This document shows positions 1 through 11,504 of a stretch of 64,000 bases of DNA, piece after piece (the first letter of the stretch is position 1; each line of letters opens with the position of its first letter). Under the pieces are notes generated by a model. It had not been told where the DNA came from. It saw only the letters and a program-made list of their open reading frames with translations, and searched no databases. This DNA is from Voacanga thouarsii (Eukaryota > Streptophyta > Magnoliopsida > Gentianales > Apocynaceae): assembly GCA_026120185.1 (NCBI GenBank), contig JANUWF010001060.1, positions 572,001-636,000 on the forward strand. Direction: 5' to 3'. The translations under genes and the position numbers were made by a program.

Positions 1-287
1 TTTTGCTTGAGGAGTAGGATGATTTTCTTGTATTAGATATAAACCTGCTTAACTTAACTTTGATGGCCTTGGTATTGTTGGATTTAATACATGATTTTTC
101 AAGGTTTTGAAAGGTTGTGGGAGTGACAAATTTATGTTTAAGGTTGGAAGTAGACTATTGCTTTATTATAGATGAATTTGCTAAGAAAAAAATGTGATGA
201 ATTGATTTGACTTGTTCATAAGCTAGTGCTTAAGTGTTTTAATTCTTGTTTGCTCGAGGACAAGCAAAGCTTAAGTGAGGAGGAATA
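1..287 (+). mobile_element. 3' internal end of an LTR retrotransposon (continues off the left edge)
   Basis: Non-coding DNA that runs straight into an LTR. It contains a 'gctcgaggacaagcaaagc' stretch followed by a purine-rich tract (AAGTGAGGAGGAATA, about 273-287) immediately before the LTR's TG. A purine tract in this place primes plus-strand DNA synthesis in LTR retrotransposons, so the element lies to the left and what follows is its 3' LTR. The 'cgaggacaagcaaagc' wording is common in the 3' untranslated part of large plant Ty3-type elements; that family assignment is an inference. Confidence 0.7.
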
Positions 288-680
288 TGATAGGGGCTAA
301 TTTCACCTATAATTTTCTAGTTATTTAAGGTTATTTTGTGATACATTTTATATAATAACTAGTCATATTCCTTTGTATTTGATATTTTATCTTTGGAAGG
401 GTATTTTAGTGTTTTTATACAGAATAAATCAAGAAAAAGGCAAAAATCAACACCACGATAGATCACAGACGGTGCCGGCCCTTCAATGGGAAAACGGGGC
501 TGGCACGAGGCACAGTCGGCTCCAGCTCAGAGGCATGGCCGGCGTCGGCCGTGTGTCGATATAAGGCAGTGGGTTTTCTTTTCCAAGCAAATTTTAGCAA
601 TTTTAATTAGATTCTTTTGGGAACTCTATCAACCACGGAAAAAAACTCTTGTAGGCACTTTTTTTTGCAACCAAAACTTC

Positions 681-688
681 TATAAATA
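681..688 (+). promoter_or_regulatory. LTR TATA box
   Basis: TATAAATA inside the LTR, at the same relative position as the TATAAATA at 8737-8744 in the related solo LTR. It probably directs transcription of the retrotransposon RNA. Confidence 0.55.
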
Positions 689-841
689 CAAGAGAATAAC
701 ATTGTAACATTGTACAACAGAGTTCTAATTTTTCAGTTTTCATTGTAATATTTTATAGAACTCCTAGAGAAACACCAAGATTTAGGAGGATCAAAGAGAA
801 TCCTTGGAGAAGAAGAGGAGATCGCTTAAGAAGGTTTCAAG

Positions 842-882
842 GAAGAAGAAGAAGAAGAAGAAGAAGAAGAAGAAGAAGAAGA
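842..882 (+). repeat. (AAG)n microsatellite in the LTR
   Basis: About 13 copies of AAG/GAA in the 5' untranslated part of the LTR. The matching part of the solo LTR has only a short 'aagaagaagg' run, so the tract expanded in this copy or shrank in the other. Confidence 0.85.
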
Positions 883-1775
883 ATGCTTACTTGTCTTTGA
901 GTGGTTTTTTTTTTTTCCTCTTCTTTGTAATTTATTCACAATTTGAGATTAATTTTTTAATTGACTTTAGAGTATATTTTTGGATTTATGACTTTGTATT
1001 GATTTTAGTTCTTTGATCAATTGCTTGTTATTCTTGGTTTTTGATTGTTTGCATTAATTAAGGAATTGATTGATTGATTCTTATTATTGTCTTGCTTGCA
1101 AAAGAGGTTGATAGTGGTTTTAATTTAATTAATTTCACATTTTTTACCTTTTAACTTACTTACAAAAAAGGTTAATTGTCAAGAATTTAGGTAATCAAAG
1201 ATTAGTTGGTGATTGCTAGAATATAGAGTCATTGGCTAATTTCATACATTAAATCACCTAGAATATAGAGATTTATGTGATGATTGATTTTAATGCAAAT
1301 TTTAGATAAATTGGTTGAGACAGAATATGTTCATTGATTTAGCTAAAGGGTAGTGATTCCATGGATTGCAAATGAAGTGTATCTATTTTAATTCCTTCAT
1401 GATTCTAAGATGATAATTGATTGTGAGAAGTGCTAATCAATCATTGTTATTTCTTTGAGGATTTCTATCTATTTACATGTCTTTTCTACTTATTCTCACT
1501 CCTTGATTATCCTTGTGATTTTTCTAGTGTGATTTGTTTTTCCCTAGTATATTAGGTTAGTGTTTTATTTATCTCTATTCCTTTGTTGTATTAGCTAAAC
1601 AATAAAGATTTGGATAAAGTAAAATAGGAGCCTAAGTTCTCATGGATTCGGTACTTGCTATTTCCTATACTATATGATAGGCACTTGCCCGTATGTGTGG
1701 TTAGCATTTTAATTAAAGTTTGTTTAATTGTGTACTTTGTTTGTAATATTTTCTACCCTAAAAAAATCCATATCA

Positions 1776-2084
1776 TATGCCATCCACATCATTTACACCC
1801 ACTGAGATAGAGGATGTAGTAGAGAGGAGGGTTGAGGAGAGGGTGCATGTAGTGAGAGACGGGCTGTAGAAGGATTTCGAGAAGAAGGTGGATCAAATGC
1901 AAAATCAAGTTACTGGATTTCATACACTGATGTCAGAGAGGTTATGTGTACAACTTCCACAATTGCAGCCGATTCAGGGTGATGATGAGGTAGACAGGAT
2001 AGGGGATAACTTTATTCCACCCATCCTCACCCTTCAATACATTCTTGTCGTCGTTCTCCACCCCCTCCTCCTATAGTGTAGGGA
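1776..2084 (+). pseudogene. CACTA tnpA-like (Ptta/En-Spm) C-terminal remnant
   Basis: Right of the LTR border the plus strand reads a charged, helical stretch (TPTEIEDVVERRVEERV), a TAG stop at about 1867, then more of the same frame (KKVDQMQNQVTGFHTLMSE) and a proline-rich end. That is the usual make-up of the C-terminal tail of plant En/Spm-type TnpA proteins (Transposase_24 family): coiled coil, then a Pro-rich tail. The LTR element cut it from the rest of its gene, which is not in the window. Assigned by composition and by the CACTA end that follows, not by a strict motif. Confidence 0.45.
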
Positions 2085-2344
2085 TTTTATTATACACATT
2101 ATTATGTATATTAGATTTTCATTACATTACGCATTTGTAATTATAAATGTATTTTCAATTGTTGAGATGATTGTTTTTATTTCAATTTAATGAGACCGAT
2201 TTTATTGTAAATTGAAAATTGGTGTGACATATATTGTTTAGGGTGTAGGGGGCTTAAATTAATTAATACATGGTCCTTGTAATGGGAAAAAGATTATTGT
2301 TTGATAAATGGTGCAGGAGGTTTAAAATAATTAATAAATGGGCC

Positions 2345-2882
2345 CTATAACGAAAAAAAAAAAAAGATTAGCTATGGTTTAGCGAGGTAAGCATCAGCGA
2401 CGGTTTAGTTATGGAAAAGAATGATTCTTAGCTGAAATTAGTGTCGTCTCTAAATCCTAGCAAATTAGCTAGGAATTAGCTACGGACTATTGCTAATCCC
2501 TAGCAAACTTTACTAGAGTGTAGTGATGGTTTGGTAATTCACGTTTCAAAGTAGAATTATACGCCGTCGCTAAGCCCTAGTTATGTTTCGAGAGTTTAAC
2601 GACAGCTACCGAATTTGCTATTGACATAATAAACCGTAAATACACCATCACAATATTAGCGAAGATTCAGCGACGGGAGGTAATACTGGCAATTAGAAAT
2701 TTTTTTTGCGCCGTTACTATACACTTACTAGTAGCGACGGCTTTTCCCTGCCATCACAAATGTTATATTTAGTGACTAGCATTTTTGCTACTATTTTGTC
2801 CATCACTATGCCGTCACTATGTGTAGTTAGAGACAAAATAGTGATGGCTAACGCTGTCGCTAAAATCTTGTTTTCTTGTAGT
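2345..2882 (+). mobile_element. CACTA element 3' end: subterminal repeats and terminal inverted repeat
   Basis: Dense, imperfect copies in both orientations of the words gcgacggtttag, gtcgctaa and tagtgatgg run up to TTTTCTTGTAGT at 2871-2882. This is the inverted complement of the CACTACAAGAAA end found complete at 37888, 47726 and 51926. The last base is A instead of G. In CACTA elements such subterminal repeats bind TnpA. The 5' end lies off the window or was lost when the LTR element inserted. Confidence 0.7.
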
Positions 2883-3866
2883 ATCTCGGTTGAGTAATTG
2901 AGGTTTGAACAGTACCATTTTCTTGAATAATTTTCTTTTATTTTCCCCATCTCTTCTCTTTTGACTGCCATTTCCTTGTTGGCATTGTGGAAATATTCTA
3001 ATAAATGTGTTTATTTCTAGTTCCTTTCCTTCCTTAAACACATTATTATATCATTTTGTCCACTAAAACTTCGTAGTTAATATTATTACTAGTTTGATTC
3101 TCCGTGCATCGTAGGAGTTGTTATAACTTACATCTGAATTCAATGAATTTAAATAATTTTCATATTTCATTTAGAAAAAAAAAAAGATAACCTTATTTTC
3201 TTTTAGAAAAAAAAAAAGCAATCTTAATCTGAATTCAATAGTGTCACATTTAATGAATTTAGATAACTTTCATCTGAATTCAATGTATTCAAATAACCTT
3301 CACATTTAATATAAAGATAAACTTTTGAGATTACATATTTTCTCGTAAACTTAACTATTAAGTTAATTGCTTTGAATACATTGATTGTTGATTATTCTTA
3401 GGAGATGATATTAGTCAAAGAAATCTTTTTAATTTCTCTTTAACCATAGACTACCGGTGTGAAGAATCAAAGGTGCCACGTGTCACTATTATACAAAGCC
3501 AAGTGTCGCTACAAGAGGATTCCGCAGCAACTTATATATATATATATATATATATATTTATTTATTTATTTATTTATTGAGGTAACTAAGCCTTCCTTCC
3601 CTGAACTCCAGTAGGCAACTACACTGTTGGGGGGATTAATTTGATACCAAAATTGGATGTCTTACGTTCTTTCTCTTAGAATATTAAGTCTTGCGCCTCT
3701 TAACTTGCTGTCTTTAAACCTTATTATTTTTATTTGCTTTCCATTTTCTTTCCATCATCTTATGGAAGCCAGACCTTAGGTTCCCTGTGTGCCGTGACTT
3801 ATTGATGAATTCCAGTAAGAAGGACTGCTGCGAAATTTATTTTTCCAAACCAGCTCTACCACCTCA
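2883..3866. other. Intergenic, no gene seen
   Basis: AT-rich DNA with two near-repeats of 'catctgaattcaatg' (about 3132 and 3271). A TA run (3533-3557) passes directly into a TTTA run (3557-3578). No protein family is recognisable on either strand. Confidence 0.6.
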
Positions 3867-3883
3867 ATCATATATATACATGC

Positions 3884-3915
<32 letters not shown>

Positions 3916-4149
3916 ATATGTATGTATGTATACATGTATATATATGTATATATATACATATACATACATACATACATACATACATACATACATACATACA
4001 TACATACATACATACATACATACATACATACATACATACGTACGTACGTACGTACGTACGTACGTACGTACGTACGTGCGTGCGTACCTACGTACGTGCG
4101 TGCGTGCGTACCTACGTACGTGCGTGCGTGCGTATGTATGTATATGTAT

Positions 4150-4216
<67 letters not shown>
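3867..4216 (+). repeat. Compound microsatellite: TA, ATAC, CGTA, GTGC, GT
   Basis: A 350-base simple-sequence tract that changes unit in steps: (TA)n, (ATAC)n at about 3955-4038, (CGTA)n at about 4039-4080, mixed CGTA/GTGC to about 4135, then TATG and a long (GT)n to 4216. Open frames across it are artefacts that read as alternating Tyr/Ile/His/Thr/Val/Cys runs on both strands. The CGTA block is self-complementary. Confidence 0.97.
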
Positions 4217-4217
<1 letters not shown>

Positions 4218-4410
4218 TACTAAGAGGAGGGAAGCTGGCCTCGAAAAGACTAAAGAGTATAGGAAATTAACAAATGGAGTAAGGTCGTGTATGAAATTCA
4301 CACAAAGTAAAAAGTAATAACTAAAATAATAAATTAAAGAGGTGACCCAATCGACCATATGCACAAACAAGAATAGAGATACATAAAAGATACAAGTTAT
4401 TTAATATAAT

Positions 4411-4925
4411 CACTACTGGAAACTAGCCTATCAGCCACGACAAAATCCATGGCTGATCACATGAAATCCATGCTGATTTAACTCAGCCATGGAAAATTTG
4501 TCGTGGCTACAGACGGCATGGCTAATTAATCAACCACGGAAAATATTTCCATGGGTGATTAGCCATGAAATATTTCGTGGCTAATAAAATAAATTTCGTA
4601 GCTAATTAATTCAAAATAATTAAAATTTATTTAATTCAAAAATTAGAAATCAGCCATAGAATACCATGTTGTGGCAGATTAGCCATGGAAATTTTCGTAG
4701 ATGAGTAAATAATTTCGTGGCTGAATTAATTTCATATAATAAAAATTTGTTTAATTGAGAAATACTTCAGCCATGGAATTATTTTGTGATTGAAATTATA
4801 TTTGTGGCTGATTCAATCAGCCATGAAAATTCCGTGGTTGAATTTGGTAATCAGCCACGAAATATTCTGTGGCTGTTTATGTAAAAAATCAGCCACGGAA
4901 TTTTCGTGGTTGTTCCCTGTCTGAT
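4411..4925 (-). mobile_element. CACTA element H, 3' end (TIR and subterminal repeats)
   Basis: Begins CACTACTGGAAAC at 4411, a CACTA terminus different from the CACTACAAGAAA type elsewhere in the window. About 500 bases follow with many inverted and direct copies of AGCCACGGAA / TTCCGTGGCTG, the subterminal TnpA-binding layout. The element's genes read on the minus strand, so this is its 3' end. The opposite end was not found to the right of 18560, so the element may be truncated there. Confidence 0.78.
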
Positions 4926-5257
4926 TTTTTAACCTATTTATAGGATACATACATATCAAGGCCTTACCAAAATCCTATAAACATACACCTAACATATCAA
5001 CAATCAAACTCTAGTAACCATACACCCATCATAACAACAACTAAACTCCTGTAACCAAACACTCAACATATCAACAAACACCCAGGACTCAAAGTACAAA
5101 ATAGAATAGATTAACAAACAAAATAAAGTCTAACAATATCCAACTCCCACAAGCAAATAAGGCATCACAAAATGGTCTCCACCACAGAATAGTAATAAGT
5201 ATGTTGTGACAGTCGATAAAAACTAATGTATTATAGATGAATTTTCCAAAGCTACAA
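4926..5257 (-). other. CACTA H 3' untranslated spacer
   Basis: Non-coding DNA between the subterminal repeats and the tnpA stop. It contains four imperfect repeats of 'accatacacccatcataacaac' type at about 4975-5090. No other feature seen. Confidence 0.5.
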
Positions 5258-6823
5258 TCATGCATCATCAAGAGTCCTCTCATTGTCTATGGCTCCTCTA
5301 GATGAGCACGATTCTAAGTGCACCCGCATCGTGGTCATCATCTCATCCATTTGACGACAAGTCTCAAGTATGAGTTGCTCCTGACGCAACATCTCCAAAG
5401 CATGATTTGCTTGCATCTCTTGCATTTTGCGACCGTAATCCTCATGCAGCTCATGAAGGACTCTGTGATCAACATAGCTAGTCCTCGCAGATGTGCTACA
5501 TCCAGACCTTGAACTTAGGATAGGCTGACATGCTGAACCATGTTTGGGGACACGTTCTTTCCTTACACCCCCAGCTGTTGTAAGCATAATGATATCATAA
5601 TCAACCATTGGAGACTCAGTAGCAGTATCAAGTTCAACAGATGTCGAGGCTGTAGAGGAGACTTATGTCTCTACCTCTTCAACCATCCTAGTAGCTCGTT
5701 CCTAAAAATTGAGTCAAGATTTTAGAAGGAATCAATAAGAATTCAATGAAAAATATTATTTCAAATATACTATAATAATAACTTACATGAAGATCTCGAT
5801 GATATGGTGTGATGAATTCCGTCCTCCCTTCAACCTCGTGTTGATGTAACTCTCTGTGAAGCTCAAGAGTATTGGGTAGAACATCTGCTTGCAATAAATT
5901 TGTACGATATTAATTTATTTATGATTTAACTTACTAAGTATTCATATACTTAAAATTTATTTGACACTTACAATGTGATATGCATGTGCGAGATGTGGAA
6001 TGGGCCCGCCCGTGTGCATGCATGAGGCATTCTCTCCCTAGTTTCGACGATTACGAGAATTTTGCTCTGATCATGCCAGTGTCTCTAGCCTCTGCCAATA
6101 TGCTACCATAGCATCAAACACATCCTCAAGCATCCATGGAAGTTTAACTCTATCTTTCAACCATGCCTTTTTGGTTGAAGCAATAATCCATCGGAATAGC
6201 TCCCCCGTCTTAGAGTTCCAAGCTTTTCGGATCATTTCATTATCTTCTGCCCTCCATCTATATCGTTTCTATAATAAAAATAAATAATGTAAGATACTTC
6301 AACTCGAAACTTTATAAGAAAGTAACAAGATCACATAACATTTAATTATTAAACACTTACCTCAAATTCTTGAAACCAAGTATTCTTCGTATCACAATCC
6401 ACATGCAACCACCTTTTGTGCGGGTCATCAAATTTTAGCTTGATGTAGTCTAAGATGCAGTTATGAATTTTATACTGAATCTCTATGGGTCCAAACCTAA
6501 CATAAAGACATTGATCAAAACTTAGAGTTATTCAACAAAAAGTATTGAAAATTTAGTCTGAAATGTGGGTAAAACTTTATATTCTTTGTAAACATATATG
6601 ATATACTTACACATTATCACTCCCCGAAAGAATGTGTATCATGGGTCGCTGCAACGAAGAAGGAATAGAGCAAGGGACAATAGAAGTAGTAGCATTATCA
6701 CCAGCAGCAATGCTCCCATCTGATGAAGGATTCTGTGGAGTCTGTGACATTGGAACATTGGAGATTGATGGGGTGGGGTGCTTAGAATGTAATATGAACT
6801 ACTCCGAGGCATACCTGCAAAGC
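5258..6823 (-). pseudogene. CACTA H tnpA-like gene (Transposase_24), broken
   Basis: On the minus strand a multi-exon TnpA-like protein can be followed. An N-terminal Ser/Pro-rich exon (about 6815-6608, ending GSDNV) is followed by exons reading RFGPIEIQYKIH, FDDPHKRWLHVDCD and WRAEDNEMIRKAW (6500-6200). The family's hallmark SEQNSRNRR...GGPIPHLAH lies near 6060-5985, then LQADVLPNTLELHREL (5894 onward), and a coiled-coil C-terminus (YGRKMQEMQANHALEMLRQ, 5608-5258). Plant En/Spm TnpA proteins bind the subterminal repeats. A stop before SEQNSRNRR and another where the family has GG mark it as decayed. It lies downstream of tnp2, the normal order. Confidence 0.75.
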
Positions 6824-8185
6824 AAATGATTTGTTATTTTGTAAATTAATAAATAATATACAATAATATATGTAAGAAAAGTAAAAAAAATATGAAGATG
6901 TAAAAAGAATATTTTACTTGTCCTCAATTTCAATCGATTCATCGGTATCATTTTCCTCATTTTCAGACTCATATTCAATCTCTTCATTGGTTGTTTCATC
7001 ATTACCATCACTCCCAATGACATCCTCTTCTCCTGTAGCATCCCAATCACGTAGAGGATCAAGTTGATCATCTTGAATTTGTAATGGTTTGCTAATAGAA
7101 TAATCATTTTGATAAGTGCGTTCAACTTATGGAACATAAAAAATCTCTTGCTTTAATGTGAAAAATAGCCCACCAGTTACGCTTATCATGTCTTGTACTC
7201 AGATATGGAGTGTAGTATACCTGAATTGCTTAATAGGCTAGCACAAATGGTTCATATTTTGGCCACCTTTTTCTACGATTTATTTCCACCAAATTATATC
7301 TTGGATGAACTTTCATACTGTCACGAGATCGTGGATGAAACCATTCACACTTAAATAATATAGTGTTCTTCTCTGGCAAGCTAGGATATTGCACACGAAG
7401 TATTTTTTGTATTAATCCATAATAATCTGCTTCAGTTGTTGATTGAGCATAAGTCGTGCCTCAAATGCACACCCCATAATTCATTGTTGATCTTCCTTTT
7501 TCATGGCTCATGGTGTGAAAACAATATCCATTAAAATAGTAAATGGAATATGCTTCAACTGCCATTAAAGGGCCTCTTGAGAGGTCCTTTAAAAGCTGAT
7601 TGTCAATATTATTCTCAGTACCCAAAACCTAGTCAAATAATTTAATATTAGTACAATAAAGAGTAGAGATGTGATAATTTGCACAAACATGACATTACAT
7701 ACATGGCTACGGAACAAGCTGGCAAAGTGGGTCTCAATCTCCTTGTTAATGTCATGATGTTCGATTTGTGGATGATGGGTGTGCAATTGACCAATAAACA
7801 TACTGAAGTGATAGCATAAAAATAACTTAGTATATATTCTTATCGCACCAAAGAGTTTATCTCTGGTAAATTGGAGAAATCATTTGTAAACTCAACTTTT
7901 AATGAACCTGATAAATGGTTCCACCTCCAAACAGTTCAACAACACATAAAGATAGGTAGCTTTGTATTCCTCATTAGTAAGCCACCGCATATAAGATCGA
8001 CCTGCTGACTGCCCCGGTAAACTGAAAATCGATAAATTATTTGCAGAATGGCTGATGTCACCGCCATCATCATGTCGACTTGGAGGCCTACTTCTTGTTA
8101 CCACATACGGCTCAAAATATTATGTTGTAAAGTTAGAAGCCTCTTCGACCAAGTAAGCATTGACTATAGACGCTTCAACTCTTGC

Positions 8186-8190
8186 CTTAT
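8186..8190. repeat. Target-site duplication CTTAT, left copy
   Basis: CTTAT directly before the solo LTR; the identical CTTAT follows at 9736-9740. Five bases is the standard duplication for LTR retrotransposon integrase. Confidence 0.9.
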
Positions 8191-9735
8191 TGATAGGGGC
8201 TAATTTGGTTATATTTTGCGTAGTTATTTGAGCCTCTTTTATAATACATTTTGTGCAATAACTAGTCATATTATTTCATATTTGAGATTTTACCCTTGGA
8301 CAGGTATTTTGGTCATTATTTCAGGTTTTTGGGTAAAACGAAGCAAACCGTCACAAAACAGAGCAGAGGCGGCGCCAGCTAGAAGCCTGGAATCGGCGCT
8401 GGCTGTATACTGGATGCACGAACTTCAAAGCAATGGAAAAATTGGAGAAGAAAAGTATAACAGAGCCTAATCAGTGCCGGCTGTAAGGTTGGAGGCGGCG
8501 CTGGCTGCAGTCTGGAACGTATGCACAAAATTCGGAGAAAAATCAGCAAACGAGTAGAGAAACAGAACACAGGCGGTGTCGGCTCCGAAGGACCACGGCA
8601 GCGCTGGCTATAGTTTGTTCTTGAGGCAGTGCTGTGATCTTTTGACGCGTTTTTGGAAATCTGTGGAGTTTTAGCATCTTCCAACTTCTACTCGGCCAAG
8701 AACTTTGTACCTATGAGTTTTGGCACTTCTTAAGCCTATAAATAGATGAAAAACACAAGGAAAATGGGGGGAATTCATTAATCATCATAGAAAATCACTC
8801 AGTCTAAGGAGGAATTCTTCAAGTTCAATGAGGGTTGTACAAGAAAGTTTTCAAATGAAGAAGAAGGAGGTTTGTCTATGAGTTCTTTCTTTTACTTTGT
8901 TTTCTTTTTCTTGACAATGATGTTTTAATTGTTCTTTTGTAATTTGACATTGTTTTAGATAATCATGATTCTTGGAGTTATTTATCTTTTGATTAATTGA
9001 CTGTTCTTCTTGGCATTTAATTACTTGGACATATTCCTAGATTAGTTAGTTGTTTCTATTTTTAACTTGCTAGACCAAAGATGTTGATAATGGTTGCAAT
9101 TGATTAATTTTCACATTCATTGGCTATTAACTTGTTAGACCAAAGAGGTTAATTGCTGAGGATTGAGTAATTAAAGGTTAATTGATGTTTGCCAGACTAA
9201 GAATTCATTGATTAATTTCATGTTTTAAATTTACCAGACCACGAAAATTTAATTAAGGATTGTATTTAATGCATCTTTTGGATGAATTAGTTGAGACAGA
9301 CCAAGTGATGCTAATTTATCTAGAAGGTAGTAATTAGTTGAGACAGACCAAGTGATGCTAATTTACCTTAATCCTTCATGGTGCCGAGAGAATGATTGAT
9401 TATGATAATGGTTAAGTTCTTGAAGATCATGGTTATCTAATCAATGGTTTGAGTTGCATACCTCTCCATCCTTGACATGTACATATTTTTATTTTATTTT
9501 CTTTTTAGTTTTTCTTTTTATTTGATTTTCACTTTGTTGAGTCGGTTAAACAATAAAAGAGGGGTAATTAATATTTACTTGTTCCTTGAGGATCGACACT
9601 CGTTTGAACCCTATGCTCAGTAATGATGAGTACGCTTGCTTATATGTGTGATTTGGGTCCAACGTTTTAATTTAAACTTGATTGGAAATGTGCTTAGTTT
9701 TTGTATAATTTTTATGCCCAAATCTAAACGCATCA
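8191..9735 (+). mobile_element. Solo LTR (1,545 bp) inside CACTA H tnp2
   Basis: Starts TGATAGGGGCTAATTT, ends CTAAACGCATCA, and is flanked by CTTAT on both sides with no internal retrotransposon DNA. It is therefore a complete insertion later reduced to one LTR by recombination between the two. Same family as the 3' LTR at 288-1775. It has TATAAATA at 8737-8744 and, upstream, four to five copies of a GC-rich word (GGCGCTGGCT-like, 8368-8622) that stand out in the AT-rich LTR. It interrupts the DUF4216 part of tnp2, so it is younger than CACTA H. Confidence 0.93.
8737..8744 (+). promoter_or_regulatory. Solo LTR TATA box
   Basis: TATAAATA at the same relative place as in the sister LTR (681-688). 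An intact LTR promoter here would read rightward, antisense to tnp2. Confidence 0.5.
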
Positions 9736-9740
9736 CTTAT
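9736..9740. repeat. Target-site duplication CTTAT, right copy
   Basis: Matches 8186-8190 and fixes the right border of the solo LTR. Confidence 0.9.
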
Positions 9741-10939
9741 TTCTAATCTTCTTTTTCAAATGATAGAGGGATCTACATATGGTAAAATAAATTTAAGCAT
9801 TGACTAGAATATGAAGAGATAGAATTGGAAAATAAACTTTTTAGACAGCAGTGCCTTATGAACTACCTTTCAAAAGGAAACATCCAATGGTATTGAACTG
9901 GACCGCACACACGAGCTTCATATGGTAAATGAACTGGAAGATACTCTATTGAGTTGAAGAATGCAGGTAGAAATATTCTCTCCAACTTACATAATATAAC
10001 ATAAATATTTTCCTCCAACTCTCTCATCTTATCCACAATCAACTTAGTGGCACATAAGTCATTAAAAAACATGCTAAACTCAGTTAAAGCATTCCAAATC
10101 GACTCTGGCAGTATTTGTCTGAAAGCAGTAGGCAACAAACGCAACAGGAAAACTTGGCAATCATGACTCTTGATGTTTATCAACTTAGACTCTCAGATAT
10201 CAACGCATCTAGATAGGTTCGATGCATAGCCATCAAGAAATTTTAGATCCTTTATCCACTCAAACAAAATGCATTGTTCTTGTTTGGAAAGACAATAAGT
10301 TGCCTTTGATCTAATACTCTCTTCGGGGTCCAATGCTAATTCTTTTCTTCGACATAGTTCTCTAATGTCATAACGAGCATTTAGGGTATCTTTTGTTTTA
10401 CCTTTTACATCCATTACTATGTTAAAAATATTATCAAAATAATTTTTAACTATGTGTATGACATCTAAGTTGTGTCGGACAAGTAATGAAGACTAATAAG
10501 GGAGTTCCTAAAATATACTTTGTTTTGTCCAATTGTGACTGTTGAGATACCCTTCGGGAGTGCCGTCACCGCCAATATCAGTAACCTTGGGAATATTTTG
10601 AACTCGTTGCCAAATTTCTTCACCCATGAGCCTAGGTGGTGGTGGATCGTTTTCAACACGATTTTTCAAAAAGTTGGTCTTGTTTCTTCTATACGGGTGA
10701 TCTCGTGGGAGAAATTGGCAGTGAACATCAAAGAAACATGTTTTTCTTCCATGCCGAAGTTGAAATGCCTTACTCTTTTCCATACAAATTGGGCATGCCA
10801 TGTGCCCGGAAGTTGTCCACCCGAATAACATCCCATATGTAGGAAAGTCTCCTATTGTCCATATAAGCGCAGCCCGCATATTAAAATTACGCTTTCTAGA
10901 AATATCATATGTCTGAATACCCACACACCAAAGTGATTT

Positions 10940-10950
10940 AAGCTCCTCAA
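10940..10950. repeat. LINE target-site duplication, left copy (AAGCTCCTCAA)
   Basis: AAGCTCCTCAA here is repeated exactly at 17365-17375 after the poly(A) tail. An 11-base duplication fits target-primed reverse transcription by an L1-type LINE. It lies in the tnp2 coding sequence. Confidence 0.92.
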
Positions 10951-11504
10951 GCTACCAAACCCAGGGTGTTCAAAGGGAAAGCTATGATTCAAACTACTTG
11001 GAACAGGGCATAAGACATGAAGATCTGTACTTCCTCTACTGATCTATGTGAAGATTAAGCAAGGCATTGATTCTTCCTCACGTGATCATTTTGTGCAGTC
11101 TCCTTCTATCTCTTGCAGTGGGTTCTCTCGTTTTGCTCCGGTAAATAGTGTGGGAAGTCAAGAATTGTATCTCAGTTTCAGATTGTTCAGTTCCAGGTCG
11201 GTACACAGGCCCAGCTCTTTCCTTTTCAGTGCTTTTCCTTGGTCTTTCATAGCCCTTCATCCTGTTCGTTTCTTACATTTTTGGAGAGATAGTTCATTCC
11301 TCCTTATTTGCAATTTCCTGCTTTTGATCCTTGCAACCAAGCTTTAAAACCTTGAAACCAGTTTGTCAGCCTTCCTTCTGGCTTCTAACTGCCCCTCCAA
11401 CCAGACAACATTCCCTCCTCACTCACAAACTCCAAACGAATTAATCCAACCCACTAGTGGACCCCTCACAATCGGCTAACCAATAATTCCATTCCAAAAC
11501 AAAA

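Larger units (their letters stand above)
288..1775 (+). mobile_element. 3' LTR (about 1.49 kb) of a large LTR retrotransposon
   Basis: Begins TGATAGGGGCTAATTT right after the purine tract and ends ...CCATATCA. Both ends and much of the interior match the solo LTR at 8191-9735, which fixes the borders. A TATA box lies at 681-688, a GC-rich block with repeated GGC/CCGGC words lies upstream at about 468-560, and an AAG run follows at 842-882. A five-base target duplication would be TATGC (1776-1780), but the left copy is outside the window. The short open frames inside carry no recognisable protein. Confidence 0.82.

Noticed and set aside
3787..4370. Long open frames over the microsatellite on both strands
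   Set aside because: They only read through simple repeats and have no stop-containing units; no real protein has this make-up.
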